Source: Pelagibius litoralis
Lineage (GTDB): Bacteria > Pseudomonadota > Alphaproteobacteria > Kiloniellales > DSM-21159
Assembly: GCA_029287455.1 (NCBI GenBank)
Contig: JARFRB010000052.1
Location: forward strand, 1 to 35,598
Length of the DNA: 35,598 nucleotides
Direction: 5' to 3'
Translations under genes and position numbers: made by a program
The notes under the pieces: generated by a model
Database searches by the model: none
Told to the model about the DNA's origin: nothing
What the model saw: the letters and a program-made list of their open reading frames with translations, nothing else
Shown here: positions 34,349-35,598 of the stretch, in pieces
Numbering within the stretch: the first letter of the stretch is position 1
How the letters are laid out: each line of letters begins with the position of its first letter

Positions 34349-35072
34349 CGCCGGGCGCAAGAGGGAAGCGCTCCGCCAGGCGCAACCGCGCGGGCGGCAG
34401 CCCTCTATCCTGGGGGAAGAAGATATGCCGCTCCAGGAAGAAGCCGGTGAGCCTCAGCCCCTGCGCCACCTCGCCCGGACCACCACCTCCCCGCCCCGCG
34501 AGAAAGCCGGGAAGGGCCAGCAAGCGATCCCGATAGGGCTCCCCGGCAGCTAGGGACACGGCCCGCCCCGTGCGCGGGCTGACATAGGCCAACTGGTCGT
34601 TCGCCCCGCCCGCCGCGCAGGACCCCAGATCGAGCCCAAAGCCTAGGTCAGCCAATAGCATGAGTTCCCAGTGCACATAGGCCTCGGCCCAGTGGTCGCT
34701 CTCCAGCCCTTCGATCAGGGCGAGAAGCCCTTCGTAGCCGCCTGGATGCGGCTCGCGCTCCGGCAAAGCCGTCTCGCACACAGCCGTCGCCGAGGCTAAG
34801 GCGGCCAGCCTGTCCGCGTCCGAGAGAAATCGCGCGGCATGGCTTCGCTTCGTCTCCAGGGCGTAGGTCCCCAGGTGCTCCGATAGCCTCGCCCGCCAGG
34901 TCGCGTGCACAAGGTTGCCGGGCTGCAGAAGGCCCGCGTGGCGCGGGCTCTGCCCGCCGTGCACCAGGCCCGCGTGCCGGCCGCGCGTCCTCGTCAAAAG
35001 CTGCGCCACCGCGGCCGTCTCGCCATGGGGCCGCGCCGCCAGCACCAAGCCGTCCTCACTCCATTCGATCAT
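34338..35072 (-). CDS. recO: DNA repair protein RecO
   Basis: RecO loads RecA onto SSB-coated single-stranded DNA with RecR. The 244-residue protein shows the family pattern: an N-terminal OB fold (MIEWSEDGLVLAARPHGETAAVAQLLTRTRGRHAGLVHGG), LQPGNLVHATWRARLSEHLGTY, and a helical C-terminal part containing WELMLLADLGFGLDLGSCA and AYVSPRTGRAV. The Cys4 zinc finger found in some RecO proteins is absent. It overlaps the dadA-like gene; this pairing is unusual, since recO normally lies with era or rnc. Confidence 0.93.
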   Translation of the reverse strand: MIEWSEDGLVLAARPHGETAAVAQLLTRTRGRHAGLVHGGQSPRHAGLLQPGNLVHATWRARLSEHLGTYALETKRSHAARFLSDADRLAALASATAVCETALPEREPHPGGYEGLLALIEGLESDHWAEAYVHWELMLLADLGFGLDLGSCAAGGANDQLAYVSPRTGRAVSLAAGEPYRDRLLALPGFLAGRGGGGPGEVAQGLRLTGFFLERHIFFPQDRGLPPARLRLAERFPLAPGDDA

Positions 35073-35188
35073 AATTCAGCATCTAGGCATGCACAGCCCG
35101 GTCTGAAAAGCCCTCCCCAGCACATCCTCTCTTGTCCGCCGGGCCGACAGTTGCCAATTTCCTGGGATAATCTCGGGAGGAGAAAGGC
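35073..35188. promoter_or_regulatory. Divergent region recO / D-aminoacylase-like gene
   Basis: A 116-bp spacer between divergent starts. GGGAGGAG at 35175-35182 is the ribosome-binding site of the plus-strand gene. I could not place promoter hexamers with confidence. Confidence 0.35.
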
Positions 35189-35598
35189 GTGGATATGATC
35201 ATCAAGGGCGCCACCCTGTTTGACGGAACCGGGGCCGCGCGCAAGCTTCGCCAGGATGTCGCGTTGGAGGGCGCGGTCATCAAGGCGGTTGGCGAGGACC
35301 TTCCCGCCAACGGCGATGCCCGGGTCGTGGAGGCCGATGGTCTCGCCCTAATGCCCGGGATCATCGATACCCACACCCACTACGACGCCCAAATCACCTG
35401 GGACCCTGGCCTGACACCCTCCCCGGAGCTTGGCGTCAGCAGCGTGGTGATCGGCAACTGCGGCTTCACCATCGCCCCCTGCCGGGAGCAAGACCGGGAC
35501 CTGGTGATGCGCAATCTCACCCAGGTCGAAGGCATGTCGCTCGACGTTCTGCGCAACGGCATCGACTGGAACTTCGAGAGCTTCCCCGAGTATCTCGA
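35189..35598 (+). CDS. D-aminoacylase / N-acyl-D-amino-acid deacylase family amidohydrolase, N-terminal fragment
   Basis: The first 136 codons of an amidohydrolase-superfamily protein that runs off the window. It starts at GTG 35189, 6 nt after GGGAGGAG; ATG 35195 is the alternative. MIIKGATLFDGTG is the usual N-terminal beta domain, MPGIIDTHTHYDAQITWDP carries the HxH metal ligands, and VVIGNCGFTIAPCREQDRDLVMRNLTQVEGMSLDVL is the block typical of D-aminoacylases, which deacylate N-acyl-D-amino acids at a zinc site. A DadA-like oxidase for D-amino acids lies just across recO. Related members act as dihydropyrimidinases or unknown hydrolases, so the exact activity is uncertain. Confidence 0.85.
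   Translation, partial: MDMIIKGATLFDGTGAARKLRQDVALEGAVIKAVGEDLPANGDARVVEADGLALMPGIIDTHTHYDAQITWDPGLTPSPELGVSSVVIGNCGFTIAPCREQDRDLVMRNLTQVEGMSLDVLRNGIDWNFESFPEYL

Overview
The window is one end of a GC-rich bacterial contig, most likely from an alphaproteobacterium of Rhodospirillales type. The evidence is a MipZ division-site ATPase, an alphaproteobacterial-style ClpS/ClpA pair next to a phasin, a B12-dependent (class II) ribonucleotide reductase tail, a DctPQM TRAP transporter and an Anbu-like proteasome homologue. I see no rRNA, tRNA, CRISPR array, phage or insertion sequence. The first 43 bases are not genomic: positions 10-43 are an exact Illumina Nextera transposase adapter, so the real sequence starts at 44, inside nrdJ.

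Layout. 44-1755: the nrdJ 3' end with a strong terminator, then a lipoprotein carrying a trypsin-like protease domain on the minus strand. 1944-10949: all plus strand. A RidA-family enzyme, a 340-bp spacer with nested inverted repeats, then a probable catabolic operon: glutamine-synthetase-like ligase, ThDP enzyme, Asp/Glu-racemase-like protein, enolase-superfamily enzyme and a complete TRAP transporter. 11011-12919: a FemAB-like protein, probably with a leaderless mRNA, overlapped by a TPR/Sel1 exported protein. 12931-16495 (minus): clpA, clpS and a phasin whose promoter is flanked by two PhaR-like sites. 16796-19762: an orphan Anbu-like protease, a lipoprotein and a DacA-type carboxypeptidase with a SPOR domain. 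19818-26155 (minus): phosphomannomutase/phosphoglucomutase, UDP-glucose dehydrogenase, galU, a membrane J-domain protein, a VWA protein and mipZ. 26319-30197: a molybdopterin oxidoreductase divergent from an acyl-CoA synthetase. 30198-30765: an intergenic region with an unlisted 30-codon membrane peptide and a 20-bp perfect palindrome. 30766-35598: parC, a DadA-like oxidase, recO and the start of a D-aminoacylase-like amidohydrolase.

How the genes work together. The TRAP transporter probably imports a small organic acid handled by the four enzymes encoded just upstream; the substrate cannot be read from sequence, and this cluster is the best candidate for an undescribed pathway. galU, ugd and the hexose mutase supply UDP-glucose, UDP-glucuronate and hexose-1-phosphates for surface polysaccharide. 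ClpS/ClpA form the N-degron arm of Clp proteolysis. MipZ positions the division plane. DadA and the D-aminoacylase homologue at the right edge could form a D-amino-acid salvage route.

Start codons were revised where signal peptides, family alignment, promoters or ribosome-binding sites argued for it (dctP, dctM, dacA, galU, mipZ, the molybdopterin enzyme, the acyl-CoA synthetase, dadA and the TPR protein). All functions are from reading the sequence; no database search was run.
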